NCBI GenBank assembly: GCA_029747015.1
Contig: JAKOGI010000027.1
Coordinates: forward strand, 10,001-74,000
Direction of reading: 5' to 3'
DNA length: 64,000 nt
Source of the DNA: Carnegiea gigantea
Taxonomy: Eukaryota; Streptophyta; Magnoliopsida; Caryophyllales; Cactaceae
In this document: piece after piece, positions 1 through 11,740 of the stretch
How positions within the stretch are numbered: position 1 is the stretch's first letter
Layout: every line of letters starts with the position of its first letter
Made by a program: the position numbers and the translations under genes
The notes under the pieces: model-generated
The model's database searches: none
What the model was told of the DNA's origin: nothing
Seen by the model: the letters and a program-made list of their open reading frames with translations, nothing else

Positions 1-1483
1 AAAAAGCCATCACAAAAATCAGTAACTCTGCTGACCGCTCTTTCCAATACTCAACGAGCATTGGAATTTCGTCTTGAAGAAGAAGTCAAATCCCTCCTTC
101 AAGCTAATTTTGATGATAATCTGTTAAAATATTGGGACAAAGATAAGTCATATGCTGACATACAGCTTAAAGATGCCCGCTCCATAGTCCGAGTCAAACC
201 TATGAGATATAACCAAAATGATGAACAAGAGTTCAAAATACAATTGCGGGAACTCGAAGAAAAGCAGCTCGCCTATAAAAGTATAGAGGATAATAAAAGC
301 CCTCATAGTAGCCCAACTTTCATGGTTAATAACCACTCCGAACAAAAACGTGGCAAACCGCGTATGATTATTAATTACAAAAGGTTAAATAAACTAACTG
401 TTTTCGACGGATATTTCCTTCCTAACAAGGAACTTCTCATTAACAAAACCCTTAATAAAAAATGGTTTTCTAAATTCGACTGCAAATCAAGCTTTTATCA
501 AATAAAGTTGAAAGAATCAGCTAAGCCTTTAACAGCATTCAGTACCCCTCAAGGTCAGTACATTTGGAATGTTATGCCCATGGGATTAAAAAACGCCCCC
601 CAAATTTTCCAACGAAGATTGGATAATATCTTCAATGATTATGCAGACTTCTGTTTAGTCTATGTTGATGACATTTTAATCTTCTCATCTAATATTGCAG
701 ATCATGCTATACATTTGATGAAATTCATTGAAAAAGTCGTAACCACGGGTTAATATTATCAGCAAAGAAAGCTGAAATTGCAAAAGAACAGATTGAGTTC
801 TTAGGTCTTAAAATAGATCATCGTGGCATTGAAATGCAGCCTCATATTTGTGAAAAAATTACAGATTTTCCTGATAAATTAACTGATCGAAAACAAGTAG
901 AACGTTTTCTAGGATGTATCAACTACACTAGCGATTTTATTCCTAACCTTGCATGGTTAAGAGGACCTTTACAGGATTTACTAAAGAAAAGAATGAATCA
1001 GCAATGGCAAGACTATCATACGAGCCTTGTACAGCAACTAAAAAAGCTGTGTGTTCAGTTATCAAAATTGGCTATACCTGAGAAAATGACCAACTCATTG
1101 TTGAGACTGATGCATCAGACCTATATTGGGAAGGAGTCCTCAAAGCAAAAAAGGCTGATGGTAAAGAACATGTCTGCCGATATGCCGATGGTAGCTTCAA
1201 ACCATCTGAAGTTAACTATCATAATAATGAAAAGGAATTACTTGCTTTAAAACGGAGTATTGCAAAATTCCATTTTTTCATTTTACCAGTTAAATTCCTT
1301 GTTCGAACAGACAATACTAATGTTAAAGCTTATATTTTTAATAAGCTCCCATGCACCCCTGAATACAAACGCCGACACAGATGGCAGCAGTACTTTCAGG
1401 AGTATCAATTTGATATCGAACATATCAAAAGTAAGAATAACCATCTTGCTGATTTTCTTAGCAGAGAAGCCAATGGGAGCTGA
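1..1483 (+). pseudogene. Endogenous pararetrovirus polymerase relic (RT and RNase H)
   Basis: Remnant of the polymerase part of a Caulimoviridae-type polyprotein, cut by the window start. An open frame runs to the stop at 751-753 and holds the reverse transcriptase, with the catalytic YVDD at 661-672. After that stop, homology goes on in other frames: the end of RT and the connection at about 760-1080, then RNase H from about 1085 with an Asp in the TDAS context at 1109-1111, ending at the TGA at 1481-1483. So the frame changes at least near 750 and near 1083. RT and RNase H adjacent with no integrase behind them, followed by a second overlapping ORF, is the caulimovirid order and not that of Ty3/gypsy elements. 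Movement protein, coat and protease would lie upstream and are not seen. Florendovirus- or petuvirus-like is my best guess; genus not settled. Non-functional as it stands. Confidence 0.85.
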
Positions 1484-2408
1484 GATCCAGGAACCTACAG
1501 ACACTAAAGTCCTGCTAGAAATGGCTATTCACGAGCTATGCATTGTCCAGGAAAGGATAACCACAATTCATCAGGAGATTCAAGGAGAAATCCATCCTAG
1601 AATTGTCCAGGCTTTATCAAGCCTTGATGAAATTATGGCCTTACAAGCCATTGAAATGGATGATAATACTCATCAAGCATTTCTGCAAGCCTGCGAAAGA
1701 GCTAAGCAACTCCAAAAAGGAGCCTGTCTCTTGTCAACAGAGGACACATCACAGCCTACTTTTCAAACGAAAGGAACGGCTCAGATGCCCTCTGAGACAT
1801 CAGAAGATGAGGAAGATGACTTCACAGTCGTCGTTCCCAAGGCATATAAGCCTTTCCAACAATCAGGCATAACACAAGCCTTAAGCATGGAACAATACAG
1901 TTCCTTTACCAATTGGGTTTACTCAGCCCAGACCACTAACAGTCAAATCATTGACACTTCTGAGATCTATCCCTAAATTCATTTTCTTGCAGGAAGTAAC
2001 CCTGATGATGTCGCTAAAGCAGTAATTTATGGATACTGTGGTAGCATTACCAGTGCACCTGGTAACCGTGAAATTATTGGGATACACAAGTCCATTGTCG
2101 AAGCAGTTAAAAAGTTTCGAAAAAGTTCGAAGTCTGATATGGTGGTTATAAAACTACTAACAGCAAGTCCAGAAGTCCTCCCTACTCCAGCACCAGGATG
2201 GATAATTGCTCAGTTATGGACACCAAACAAGGCTAATATCAAGTTTAACAAAAACAAAGTTCTTCAGCCACCCACAGTTGATCAAGGATGGATTTGTGAC
2301 CGACGAGCCAAAGGATTCTCTGTCATCCTCAAAAAATTACAACATTTAAGAGAAACCAACAAAGGCTTTTTATATAATTCCCCCAAGCAATATCTTTATT
2401 TATGCTGA
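1473..2408 (+). pseudogene. Endogenous pararetrovirus second ORF, interrupted
   Basis: A second reading frame starts with ATG at 1473-1475, overlapping the end of the RNase H frame by 11 bases, as in caulimovirids with compact overlapping ORFs. It is open to a TAA at 1974-1976, then continues in the same frame to 2406-2408, so one in-frame stop splits roughly 310 codons. Protein-like sequence continues in a different frame to about 2460. The first part is rich in Glu, Gln and Ile and helix-like; around residues 105-115 there is an acidic patch. I do not recognise a domain. Position directly after RNase H matches the ORF2 of florendoviruses, whose function is unknown. The in-frame stop and late frameshift mark it as inactive. 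Confidence 0.6.
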
Positions 2409-2735
2409 TGGGAACTGCACTCCAAGATATGATGCCATTAATAAAATCAGTGCAGGGATAAGCCTTATCTCTGTGTGTCGTGTGCCAGGAAGCTTTTCCA
2501 CTCAGGTCCACATGTGCAGCCTCCTGCATCAGGAACAGATGCCAGGCTGTTGCATTTGTCCAAGGCATATTCAGTGAGGAAGCGTGTTGGACCCTCCCAC
2601 TTTAAAAAGCAGATTCCGTTAGTGTCACTATCAAACAGTGCTCGCATATGGCAAAGTCTGAAGATTCGTCGAAAGGAAAAGACGTCACTATCTACAGTAA
2701 AAGTTGATGCTCCACTGCCAAAAGTAACACAATTA
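2409..2735 (+). other. Possible pararetrovirus 3' flank, non-coding
   Basis: About 330 bases between the ORF2 remnant and the microsatellite. Short stretches to about 2460 still read like ORF2 in another frame. The rest may be viral intergenic DNA (it has a TGACGTC-like site near 2680) or host DNA. No intact gene is visible. Confidence 0.3.
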
Positions 2736-2753
2736 TTGTACATGTATATGTGT

Positions 2754-2808
<55 letters not shown>

Positions 2809-3147
2809 ACACACACCACACACACATATATATATATATAATATATATACACACACACACACACATATATATCTATATTACACATATATACACACACACA
2901 CACATACATATATATAATATATATATATATATATTATATATATATATATATATATATGTACATATATATATATAATATGTATGTATGTTATGGTGTATAT
3001 ATACACACATACTATACATATATATATATATATATATATAGATATTTTTATATTTATATAGATGCGTGTGTATGTATGTGTGTTTGTGTGTGTTTGTGTG
3101 TGTGTATATATATTTATATAGATATATATAGATATATATATATATAA
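2736..3147. repeat. Long compound (TA)n/(CA)n microsatellite
   Basis: About 410 bases of TA, CA and GT dinucleotide runs with short interruptions (for example pure TA at about 2767-2800 and 2910-2957). Apparent ORFs of Ile-Tyr or Cys-Val repeats on both strands are translation artefacts. It lies directly between the pararetrovirus remnant and the DCAF1 pseudogene. 3148-3330 holds nothing recognisable. Confidence 0.95.
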
Positions 3148-6100
3148 GCTGATGCGTTATCTTCGAAACTGTGTCCAGGGGGAGCAAGTGCTTGTCCGAA
3201 AGAGACTACGCATGTCGTTGAGATAAAAAAAAAGGTCCCATTTTGCAGTGGTAAAGGCAAGGATGGAAGGTAGTTGTTCCAGGTCACAACAAATTTTGCA
3301 GCCTCTTTCTCTAGACTTTTCTAGGATATTAGAGGATGGGGGATTTAGCTGACCAGTATGATGAAAGGAACCATGATAGGGACTTCAATTGGCTGGTGCA
3401 TCGAGACGAACATTGGGTCTATGGAGAGCCACCTAATGGATTGAATGGAGGCAGATATCAATGGCAAGAATCAGCAGCAGTGTCGAGATGGGCATGATTA
3501 GAAGTTGAAAAGTGGGCAGACAAGTGCTCCTGGGAGATCGTTCTCTGATGAAGATTCTGATTAAAATTCAAGACATGACGCCTCCAAGTGTGGGGCATAC
3601 CTTGGTTGGATGGGACAAAGGGGAAAGATTGGAGCTCATGAAAGCTGTTTAGTGTCTCAGCAGCATATCATGTGTCCAGGCTCATAAAGTTCTGAGGAGC
3701 AAGTGTGGAATGTTAAACAGAGGAATGTAGTGGGAAATTTTGATATGAACAAGTATTCGATGACGAAAAGTGCTTGATGAAGATTGATGGGGGTAGTGTA
3801 GTCAAAAGAGAAGATGCTGATGGGTGCTTTCAAGAGTGCAGACTTGGCACCGAGGATATATCAGATGTTGTGAATTCAGCTGTCAGGGCTGCTGAAGCTG
3901 AAGCAAGAGCTGCCAATGCACCTGTGGAAGCTGTCAAAGCTGCAGGAGATGCTGCTGCGGAACTGGTGAAAAGCGCTGCCAAGGGAAAAAAAATTAAAAT
4001 AGAAATTGGGTAAAAACAAAGAGGAGAAGGTGTTTTTTCTTTTTCCATGTAGTCTGTTTGTTGACTTTGTCGTTTGAACTATTCACAGGAATTCCAAGGT
4101 ACAAACAATGAAGTAGCTGCAGTTCTGGCAGGTTCAAAAGCAGCATCTACTGTTATTGATGCTGCTAATGCAGTTAAAGTTTCAAGGTAGTTCACTTTGA
4201 AAATATGTCATTAATGATAACTTGAGTGCTTTATTTGTTGGCTGGTATTCCTCTTGTTTTTCTTTAATAAACAAGAAATCATCTCTATTTCAAGAAGTGT
4301 TGTTTTCTGGAATGAATGGTGAAATGTCAATTGCTGATGGCAGGTCTTCCAACAGTGTTGTGCAGAACCAGAAGTGAATGGGGATGCTGCTGAAACAGAA
4401 GTGAAGCCGGACATTGTAGAGTTTTTCGTCCCAGACGGTGACTATCTTGCATAACAACATGAGAGAGTTCTGCATTTAGTGTCTTCAGATCCTAGGAGAG
4501 TATGTTGAAGTTATTGGGCCTGTGCTGCATGAGAAGGGGATAGACATCTGCCTTGCGTTACTAGAACAATATTCCACGGAGAAAAAAGAATCAGAAATTA
4601 TTGCTTTCCTTCCTGATGCGTTGAAAATGATCTCTGCTTTGGCTGCTCATGGAAAATTTGCAGCACTTTTTGCGGATGGGGGTGGTATGCAAAACCTGCT
4701 TGCTGTGCCTAGAGTTCTTGATGCCTTCTTCAGTCTTCCTTCTAGCTTGTTTACAATTGGGTCTCTTCAGGTAAGGCAACTGAATTCTTGGATAGCCTTC
4801 TTAGTTCTTGCTTATATTGTTTATTCTTTGGTGCATTCTTCCCCAGATTTTTCTAGTATTGAAAAACCGTCTGTTTGTTCTAGGGAATTATGGAGTGTGT
4901 TTGCACTCTTGCTTCAGATATTATCTAACAGGTGGTTGATTTGAGTGTTCAGCTTCTTAAGTGTCCGCAGGATCAGGTGCATTAAAATGGAGCTTTTTTT
5001 TTTTTTTTTTTCCCCAGTTGCTTTTGTCTTCAGAGATATTATTGTTGCTTTTGATGCACAGGATGGTCAGCAGAAATCACTTGACCTTTCACGTGATGTT
5101 GCCTCTGTGAGGTCTGGAGTAAATTTTGGGACCTTGGATGCGTCAACCTCTGTAGCACTTAGAAATGGTAGATCTAATGCTCAGGTACTTACTTTGTCGG
5201 AGAAACAGATAGCCTATCCTACCTGTGTTGCTTTACGACAATATTTTAGAGCACAGCTGCTGCTGCTTGTGGACTCTGTTCATCCAAACAAAAGCAATCG
5301 AAGTGCTGTCAATCATTTTCCCTGCTTTAGAGCTGGCAATAAGCCTCTTCACTTAAGTAATGAGGCTATGAATGCAGTTTTTCTCCAGAGACAGAAGGAC
5401 CGGAAGCTTGGTCCTGCATTGGTTAGAGCTAGATGGCCTGCAGTTGAAAGGTTTCTAGCTTGCAAAGGGCATGTGACAAATGTTAGAGTTGTGTCAGGTA
5501 CCCTTGTTTTCTGTCTGTTTCTTGTACGTTTTTCCTGATATTTGAATGTGCTATTAACTAATTATGCATATAGGCCCCACCTGTTGGGCGTTATTTGCAT
5601 GACTTGCTCCAATTTGCATTAGGCATTATGCATATTGTCTCAGTGGTGTAGTCGAAAATTGATTTCCAATGCCACATTAAGCAATGATCCTGTCGGAATA
5701 GCTGTTCTGGATGCAGCCAGTGGACCTGGTTACCTAGACCCTGGTGTAAGTGCATAATATTTGTTCTTTGACAAGTATTAGGGAGTAGAGATTGCCCTTT
5801 TGCTTCCTTGGAGGTTGAACTAATGCTTTCTTATTAATGTTTTTGTTGGTTCCATGGAGAATTTATGTTCTGTTATGTTATTTGTATCTTTCAGATTATT
5901 CAGCAGGCATTAACTGTGTTGGTCACCCAATGTTTGCCCTCCGCCTTCAGTCAGCAATAAATCGCCTGTCCTGGTGCAAGGTCCGCTATCCATTTCTATC
6001 CGAGCATCTAATGCTCTTAGTAGGGGAACTAGAGATAGAAAAACAAAAAGAAATGTCTCAGATTGAGCTGTTTCTATGCCGAGCCAGAGTGTAGCAAGAG

Positions 6101-7691
6101 AGAGAAACAGTGAACCAAGTACTGCAGATAGGTGTAGATCTACGAATAATGCCATGTGAAGTTCAGCTTCCAGCTTCGCATCTGGATTAGTGCGTGTTGG
6201 TAGAATTTCTTTGGGCACTGGAGCTGATTGCGCAGGCCTTTCTGCATAATTAGAACGAGGGTATCATCAAGCAAGAGAGGCTGTGCGCTCTAATAATGGT
6301 ATTAAAGTTCTTCTGCAACTCCTGCAAACCCGTGTCGTGATGCCTCCAGCGACTCTTGATTGTCTGTGTGCGCTTTCATGTTGGGTCTTGCTTGATTTAG
6401 CCAGGGATGACACAATTACCTACATATTGATAAAGCTTCAGGTGAGATCTCCTTTCTTTGAAGATAATGTTCTTTGGTTGTTCTAATTTGGCATTATCCA
6501 ATATCTATTCATTATATCGTCTAATTGGTTAGAGCTCTTTTGGTGTCTACTGTGAAGATTGAAATGGTGCATCTAAACAAAAAAATGTCCTAAAGCTCTA
6601 GAATATTGATTTTGAATAAAATTACGAGCCTTTGAATGTAATTGCTTATTCAGACTGTAAAAGCAAGATAATGTGTAACTTAAATATGCTTTTTTTTTTT
6701 GGGGGGGGGGGTGGTGAGAACTTGGTTTTTGCAGGTTAGCAAAAAGTTCGCGGAACTGATAAAAGATGTAACTCAGATAAGTAGCCAGACGTCCGGAACT
6801 GAGCAGAACCGGTGGCAAAAGGAGCTGACACAAGCTGCCATAGAGTTAATTTCGGTGAGTTATAGAAGCAATTATGGTTACACATTTGTCTATGAGCCTG
6901 CTGTTTCTGTTAGAGTTAGCATTTGATTTTTGCATACGGAGAAAAAAGGCATCATCTTGGCTGATATTGTCAATTATCTCTAAGAATTTGGCTTCGAATG
7001 CGTGTTTGCATTAGATATATTTTACATAAGAAGTGTAAATGTGTGAAGCAGAACTATGGGCGTGTTCTTCATATGAGGGAGGTAGTTGCGTGTATGTTTC
7101 TAGTTCTTGACTTGTATCAGTGTAGCATACGAACCTCATGAGCTGTATTTTTGTGCTGAATGTTCTTGCATGTATAAATTTAGTGTGGTAAGTCCAATGT
7201 GCTGACTAGGTTTACTTTGTATCTAATTGGTTACATATGAGGGTAGACTTGCTTTTGTGAAAGGTTGTGAAAGGTAGCAATATCATGTGCATCTGGAATG
7301 TAAGCATATGTGCATGAGCAGCTCACTTCTGAACAAAAGCTGTTAGCTTACTGGGGAAATGAGTTATTGGTATCTCAATTTGCAACCTGCCTGTTGTTCA
7401 TATAGGCTTCTATTGATGTAATTGCCACAAACGACAGTGGAATTTTGGTCTTTTAACATAACATTAGAAATATTTAGTTGTTGTCCAAAGATTGTCACGA
7501 ATTCGGGCCGTTCAAGCACGCTGGTTGCCACTTGCCACTGATGCTGCTACCCCCAACACTGAGGCGTATACAGAGGGCTGCTATTGCTGCAGCCATTATC
7601 ACATACCATTCAAGGTATCATGTACTTGCTAGCTTTAAGTGTATCATTGTCTCCTTAACTTTTTCCCCTTTTGCTCTCGAGATATTTAGGA

Positions 7692-7815
7692 CCTGCTTTT
7701 GTTTTTTTGGGGCGGGGGGTGAATGGTGATTGACCACATTTTAATAATTGTGTTACATTAGAACAGAGAACCTCAAGGCTAGGAAAGAGGTGCTCTAACC
7801 GCTTGGTCAACCCTA
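7692..7815 (-). repeat. Possible tRNA-derived SINE fragment
   Basis: On the minus strand, bases from about 7812 down to 7770 resemble the A-box half of a tRNA (GACCAAGCGGTTAGAGCACC), with a weak B-box-like GAGGTTCTC further on. On the plus strand the segment begins with a T/G tract (7700-7719), which could be a reversed A-rich tail. It sits in an intron of the DCAF1 pseudogene. The B box is too poor and no acceptor stem is visible for a working tRNA gene. Confidence 0.3.
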
Positions 7816-7899
7816 TTGTCATTTTATCCTCCTTTTGTGCTAATGTCTGAAGTTTGTGTTTGTGCTAGGGGGCTCCTGCTTCTCATACACGAACATCTA

Positions 7900-7986
7900 C
7901 AGGCATGTGGTTCATCTTCAAGTGCTGCTACACTCTGAAGGAGGCATGTGGTTTATCTTCAAGTGCTGCTACACTCCTGAAGGAGG
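7900..7986 (+). repeat. 43-base tandem duplication in a DCAF1 pseudo-exon
   Basis: Two nearly identical copies lie head to tail: 7901-7941 and 7942-7984, each beginning AGGCATGTGGTT and ending CACTC..TGAAGG. They differ by one substitution (C/T) and a one- or two-base length change. The unit codes for part of the LisH-side region in the intact family, so the duplication is private to this copy and shifts the frame. Confidence 0.85.
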
Positions 7987-9401
7987 CTCAGTTGACTCCT
8001 TGGCCATTCTTGTCAGCGCCATCATCTCTTGTTTATCATGCCTCTGCTCAAGAGGTTCCATCCATACAAAGTTCATAGGACTTGTGAAGGATTCCTCAGC
8101 AACAGGTCAAAACTGACTGCACAGAATGGTGAAGTGCAGTTTAAATATGATTCGGCTGCCTCTCTGAAGAAGAAGTCTCTTGTTTTCTCATCTAGTTTCT
8201 GTTCACGATCAAAAGATTGTCCTTTGTCTACTGAGCGTCCGACACCATCTACAAGCAGTATCCACAGCGGTCCTGGAAAGGCCTTGAGATCCGCTGTTCC
8301 TCCATATTCTGGGCAAATTATTACGTACTCCCAGGAGTATGTACTCTCATTGCTATATATGTGTATATTTTCAACATGTATTTATTACATGAGCAGTTAT
8401 TAGTAGTTATTTCGCTTATGTGGCTTTACATACTCTTGAGTGTGCAATATACGCTTTGCATATTCTCCTTTGGTGACTTTAGAATGGGCGTCCGATGCTG
8501 AAACTCATGCGAAGACTCCGATAGTAGTGCCAATGAAAAGGAAATAACAGAGCTGAAGGAGGTAGGCCAAACCTCATCATTGAAACGATTGAACACTAAT
8601 GAGCATGAACTAAGGTCTTCTATTTTCCAGATTCCCAATAGTGGACATAAGGGCTGTCTTTAAGTGATTTCTATGGTTTCTTTACCCCAAAGTCTTGTAT
8701 AAGAGATTTGTACATGCTGCAAACACCTTCTACTGCCCTAGCAGATAATATTAATGATAATCATAACATTGATACTCCTCTCGGCACTTCTCATCCTGGT
8801 GTTTTGGCTGATCTACAGTCTATGAGCTCTAAGAGCTTAACGTTAGACTCGATAGTTGTCCAGTACCTGAAGCATCAGCATCGCCAGTGTCATGCTCCCA
8901 TTACCACTTTACCTCTACTTTTTCTCTTACACCCTCATGTTTGTCCTGAACCTCAACGAAGCTTTGATAAATCGGTGACAGCCCGCCTTGGTTCGCTTCA
9001 GTTTAGAAGCATTTATGGTGGGATCCACGGAAGTAGGAGGAATCGCCAATTTGTTTACAGCAGGTTTAGGCCATGGCGGACATGTAGGGATGCTGCTGCT
9101 GCGCTTCTGACATGCATGACATTCCTTGGGGACTCGTCCCACTGCTCGTAGTCATTCCGGGGAGCTCAAAATTTTTGACACCAACGGGAGTCACATTTTG
9201 GAGAGTGCGCCAGCCACCAGGCTCCTTTGATACTTGTCCAGTCTTATCCCTCCAGTGGGACCCAGCTAGTTCTTTCCTAGCTCCCTTGGTGTGAAGCTGG
9301 GGGATGAATCTTCAATCTCAGGGGCCCCATGCAGTCGTTGGAAGGATGTAGGGCTGCAAGGGTTTGGCAATACGGGGACAAGTTTTGCAGCCTTACCCGT
9401 T

Positions 9402-9406
9402 GAAAC
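9402..9406. repeat. Target-site duplication, left copy (GAAAC)
   Basis: GAAAC immediately precedes the left LTR (TGTTGG at 9407) and recurs exactly after the right LTR at 14258-14262. Five bases is the size made by Ty1/copia integrases. Its codons belong to a conserved stretch of the DCAF1 WD40 region. Confidence 0.93.
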
Positions 9407-9690
9407 TGTTGGAGTAGGGAAATAAAGCTAAGAATAATACACAGTTGCTCTTGATTCACCTCTACATTGAAACTGGAAAATTAAGCCAAATAATTAGGCT
9501 TACAAAAAACAAACTTTGCTGAAAATAAGCAACCAAGAGAAGAACATGACCCACTAAAAAACATGGCCTATTAATCGCAAATAATGTCTAATATGAAGCA
9601 AATAATTCTAACAGATTAACAAACCACTACTCAACTAATAGCTGAAAAATAGGGAGTCTTCCCATTGACATTTTGAAACATCATTCAACA
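9407..9690 (-). repeat. Copia left LTR (element's 3' LTR)
   Basis: 284 bases, TGTTGGAGTAGG...CATTCAACA, matching the right LTR at about 92 percent by eye. Short LTRs of under 300 bases fit the smaller plant copia lineages. Confidence 0.93.
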
Positions 9691-9700
9691 CTTCCCCTTA
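9691..9700 (-). other. Copia polypurine tract
   Basis: Reverse complement reads TAAGGGGAAG directly before the element's 3' LTR, the expected place and composition for the plus-strand primer. Confidence 0.75.
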
Positions 9701-9782
9701 CTTCAAAATCACATATGCCAAGTTTCAATCTAAAATAATCATGCTTGACTTGTGGGAGTGCCTTTGTGAGAATATCTGCAAC

Positions 9783-10091
9783 TTATTCATTGGTGCCACA
9801 AAACTTCAGCATTACTTCTCCTTTGGCTACAAGGCTTCGAATAAAATGATACCGGATGTCAATGTGCTTAGTTCGGCTATGATATGCTGGACTCTTTGTC
9901 ATTGCAATAGTAGCCTTGTTATCACAAAATATAATTGTTGCCTCTTGCTTCAAGTTCTGCTGACAGAGGTCAGCCAACAATAACCACACAGCATGACATG
10001 TTGCTACTGCAGCAATGTACTCAGCTTCTGACGACGAAAGAGCTACTACTTCTTGCTTCTTTGAACTCCATGAGATTGCTCTAGAACCCAT
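9783..10091 (-). pseudogene. Copia RNase H fragment
   Basis: About 100 codons of the copia RNase H domain, with 'LSSSEAEYIA' (catalytic Glu), 'FCDNKATIAM' (catalytic Asp) and 'RTKHIDIRYHFIR'. It reads as the end of pol and comes just before the 3' LTR. The frame upstream, at 10092-10258, is broken. Confidence 0.9.
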
Positions 10092-10258
10092 GCTAAAAAC
10101 ATGTCCAGAAGTGCTCTTTCTGTCATCTACTCAACTAGCCCAATCATTGTCACAGTACCCAAACAACTTGAAATCTGAATTACTGGAGTACCAAATTCCC
10201 AAATCAGTAGTTCCAGCAATATATCATTTTTGGCTGCTCCAAGATGTTGCTTGGTGGA

Positions 10259-10705
10259 TTATGCATGAACCTGGATAAGGCGAGTATGCGTCAAATAATT
10301 CAATCCACCAATCAAGCTCCTGTACAGACTTGGTTCAGCAACCCCTGTACCATCTGCATGCTGTAATTTTTCATTTGTGTTCATGGGAGTGGCTGCAGCC
10401 TTGCAGTTATACATCCCAAACCTGAAAAGAATATCTCTGGCATATTTTCTTTGAGACACAAAAATGCCATCTTCAACTTGCTTCACCTCAAGCCCAAGAA
10501 AATACTGTAACATACCCAACTCTGTCATTTCAAACTCCTTTTCCATGCACAATTTAAATTCAGCCACCAGAATTTCCGAGGATCCCAAATAAATCATATC
10601 ATCCACATAAATACACACAATACAGAAATCACCATTATCATGTCGTTTTTCATACAAAGTTGGTTCATTTTCACTTCTCTCGAAACCATTTTGCAGAAAG
10701 TACAA
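10259..10705 (-). pseudogene. Copia reverse transcriptase, C-terminal fragment
   Basis: About 148 codons. The catalytic YVDDM is present at 10609-10595 (minus). Downstream are 'LGMLQYFLGLEV', the 'KYARDILFRFGM' block and 'SLIGGLNYLTHTR', all standard copia RT blocks. It is separated from the N-terminal RT fragment by a frame break at about 10706-10800. Confidence 0.92.
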
Positions 10706-10800
10706 GTCAATCCTTTTGTACCATGCTCGTGGTGCTTGTTTAAGCCCATAGAGAGCATTTTTTAGCCTTTAAACTTTGACTACCCTGAATAACAAACCCC

Positions 10801-11112
10801 TTAGGCTGCGACAAACCCCTCAGGCTGCGACACATAAACTTCTTCTTCTAACTCACCATTGAAAAATGCATATTTCATGTCGAATTGATAAATTGACAAC
10901 TTTAATGATGCAGCAAGACATAGAACAGTTCTCACTATTTCAAAGCGAGCAACAGGTGAAAATGTTTCATCAAAGTCAATGCCTTGATGCTGTGCATAGC
11001 CTTTAGCCACAAGTCTTGCTTTATACTTTTGTATGCTCTCGTCTGCATGGTGCTTCAATCTAAACACCCATTTGAGTCCAATAGGATATTTGTCTTCTGG
11101 CAAATCCACCAA
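10801..11112 (-). pseudogene. Copia reverse transcriptase, N-terminal fragment
   Basis: About 103 codons starting near '[20 protein letters not shown]', then '[20 protein letters not shown]' and '[19 protein letters not shown]', where the first catalytic Asp is kept. Between this and integrase lies a Ser/Pro-rich linker (11245-11523, minus) that ends in an RRSTR-type motif, typical of copia. Confidence 0.92.
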
Positions 11113-11740
11113 CTCCCATGTCTGGTTATGTTCATTGCCCTCATTTCTTCAATCATTGCTTCCCGCCTTTTTGGTACTTCTGCTACTCCTTCATAACTTG
11201 TGGGTTCTGTCACATAGAAAGCAAAAGAACAAGAGTTATATATGTTAGCAGCATATTTGGGATTTGGCCCTATCTCTTGTTGATCTTCTTAATGGAATTT
11301 GCACATCTGAAGGCTGCTCATCACTGAATGACGACACATTGTTGGATGAATTTGCTATTGAACCTGTTGAAGTACTCGGAGGTGGGCCAGTGGGTGTACA
11401 TGCAGGTGATCTTGTTGGAAAATTTGTGGTTGAGCTTACTGGTGAGCCTAGACGTGAATTTGAGTGAATTTGCAGCACTTGCAGGGGCTGAATCAACCTT
11501 AACAAATGCAGGATCTTCCACAAGAGTACCTTGTTTTACATGTTCTTCACCCTAACTCCAACTTGTAGTCTCGTCAAAAATTACATCTCTGCTAACCAAC
11601 ACTCTGCCACTTATAGGATTATATAACTTATAAGCCTTGGACTGGGTATTGTACCCAACAAAGATACAATTTTCAGATTTCTCATCCAACTTACGACGTA
11701 ACTGTGACTGTACCAAAGTATAAGCTATACATCCAAAAAC

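Larger units (their letters stand above)
3333..9406 (+). pseudogene. DCAF1: DCAF1 (VprBP homologue) pseudogene, 5' part
   Basis: DCAF1 is the WD40 substrate receptor of CUL4-DDB1 ubiquitin ligases, a nuclear protein of roughly 1,900 residues in plants. Here the N-terminal few hundred residues are missing; homology starts in the acidic region at 3333. Recognisable exons follow at about 3774-3993, 4089-4186, 4340-4770, 4884-4975, 5023-5498, 5574-5745, 5894-5945, 5980-6155, 6280-6441, 6735-6854, 7500-7616, 7870-8336, 8480-8640 and 8714-9406 (start of the WD40 part, with 'SLTLDSIVVQYLKHQHRQC'). Many splice sites are still canonical (GTGAG after 6441 and 6854), so it is not a processed copy. Stops in the homologous frame include 3496-3498, 3562-3564 and 4452-4454, with frameshifts in most exons (around 4455-4480, 4915, 5645, 9150). 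The coding sequence is then cut by a copia element at 9407. The identification rests on many blocks I recognise across the family. Confidence 0.88.

Noticed and set aside
2465..3187. ORFs of up to 133 codons on both strands (Ile-Tyr and Cys-Val repeats)
   Set aside because: Translations of the TA/CA microsatellite; open on both strands only because the repeat lacks stops. The same holds at 48676-48936 and 62772-63066.
7770..7815. Functional tRNA gene on the minus strand
   Set aside because: Only the A-box half is good; the B box is poor and no closing stem is visible. Kept as a SINE-like fragment only.
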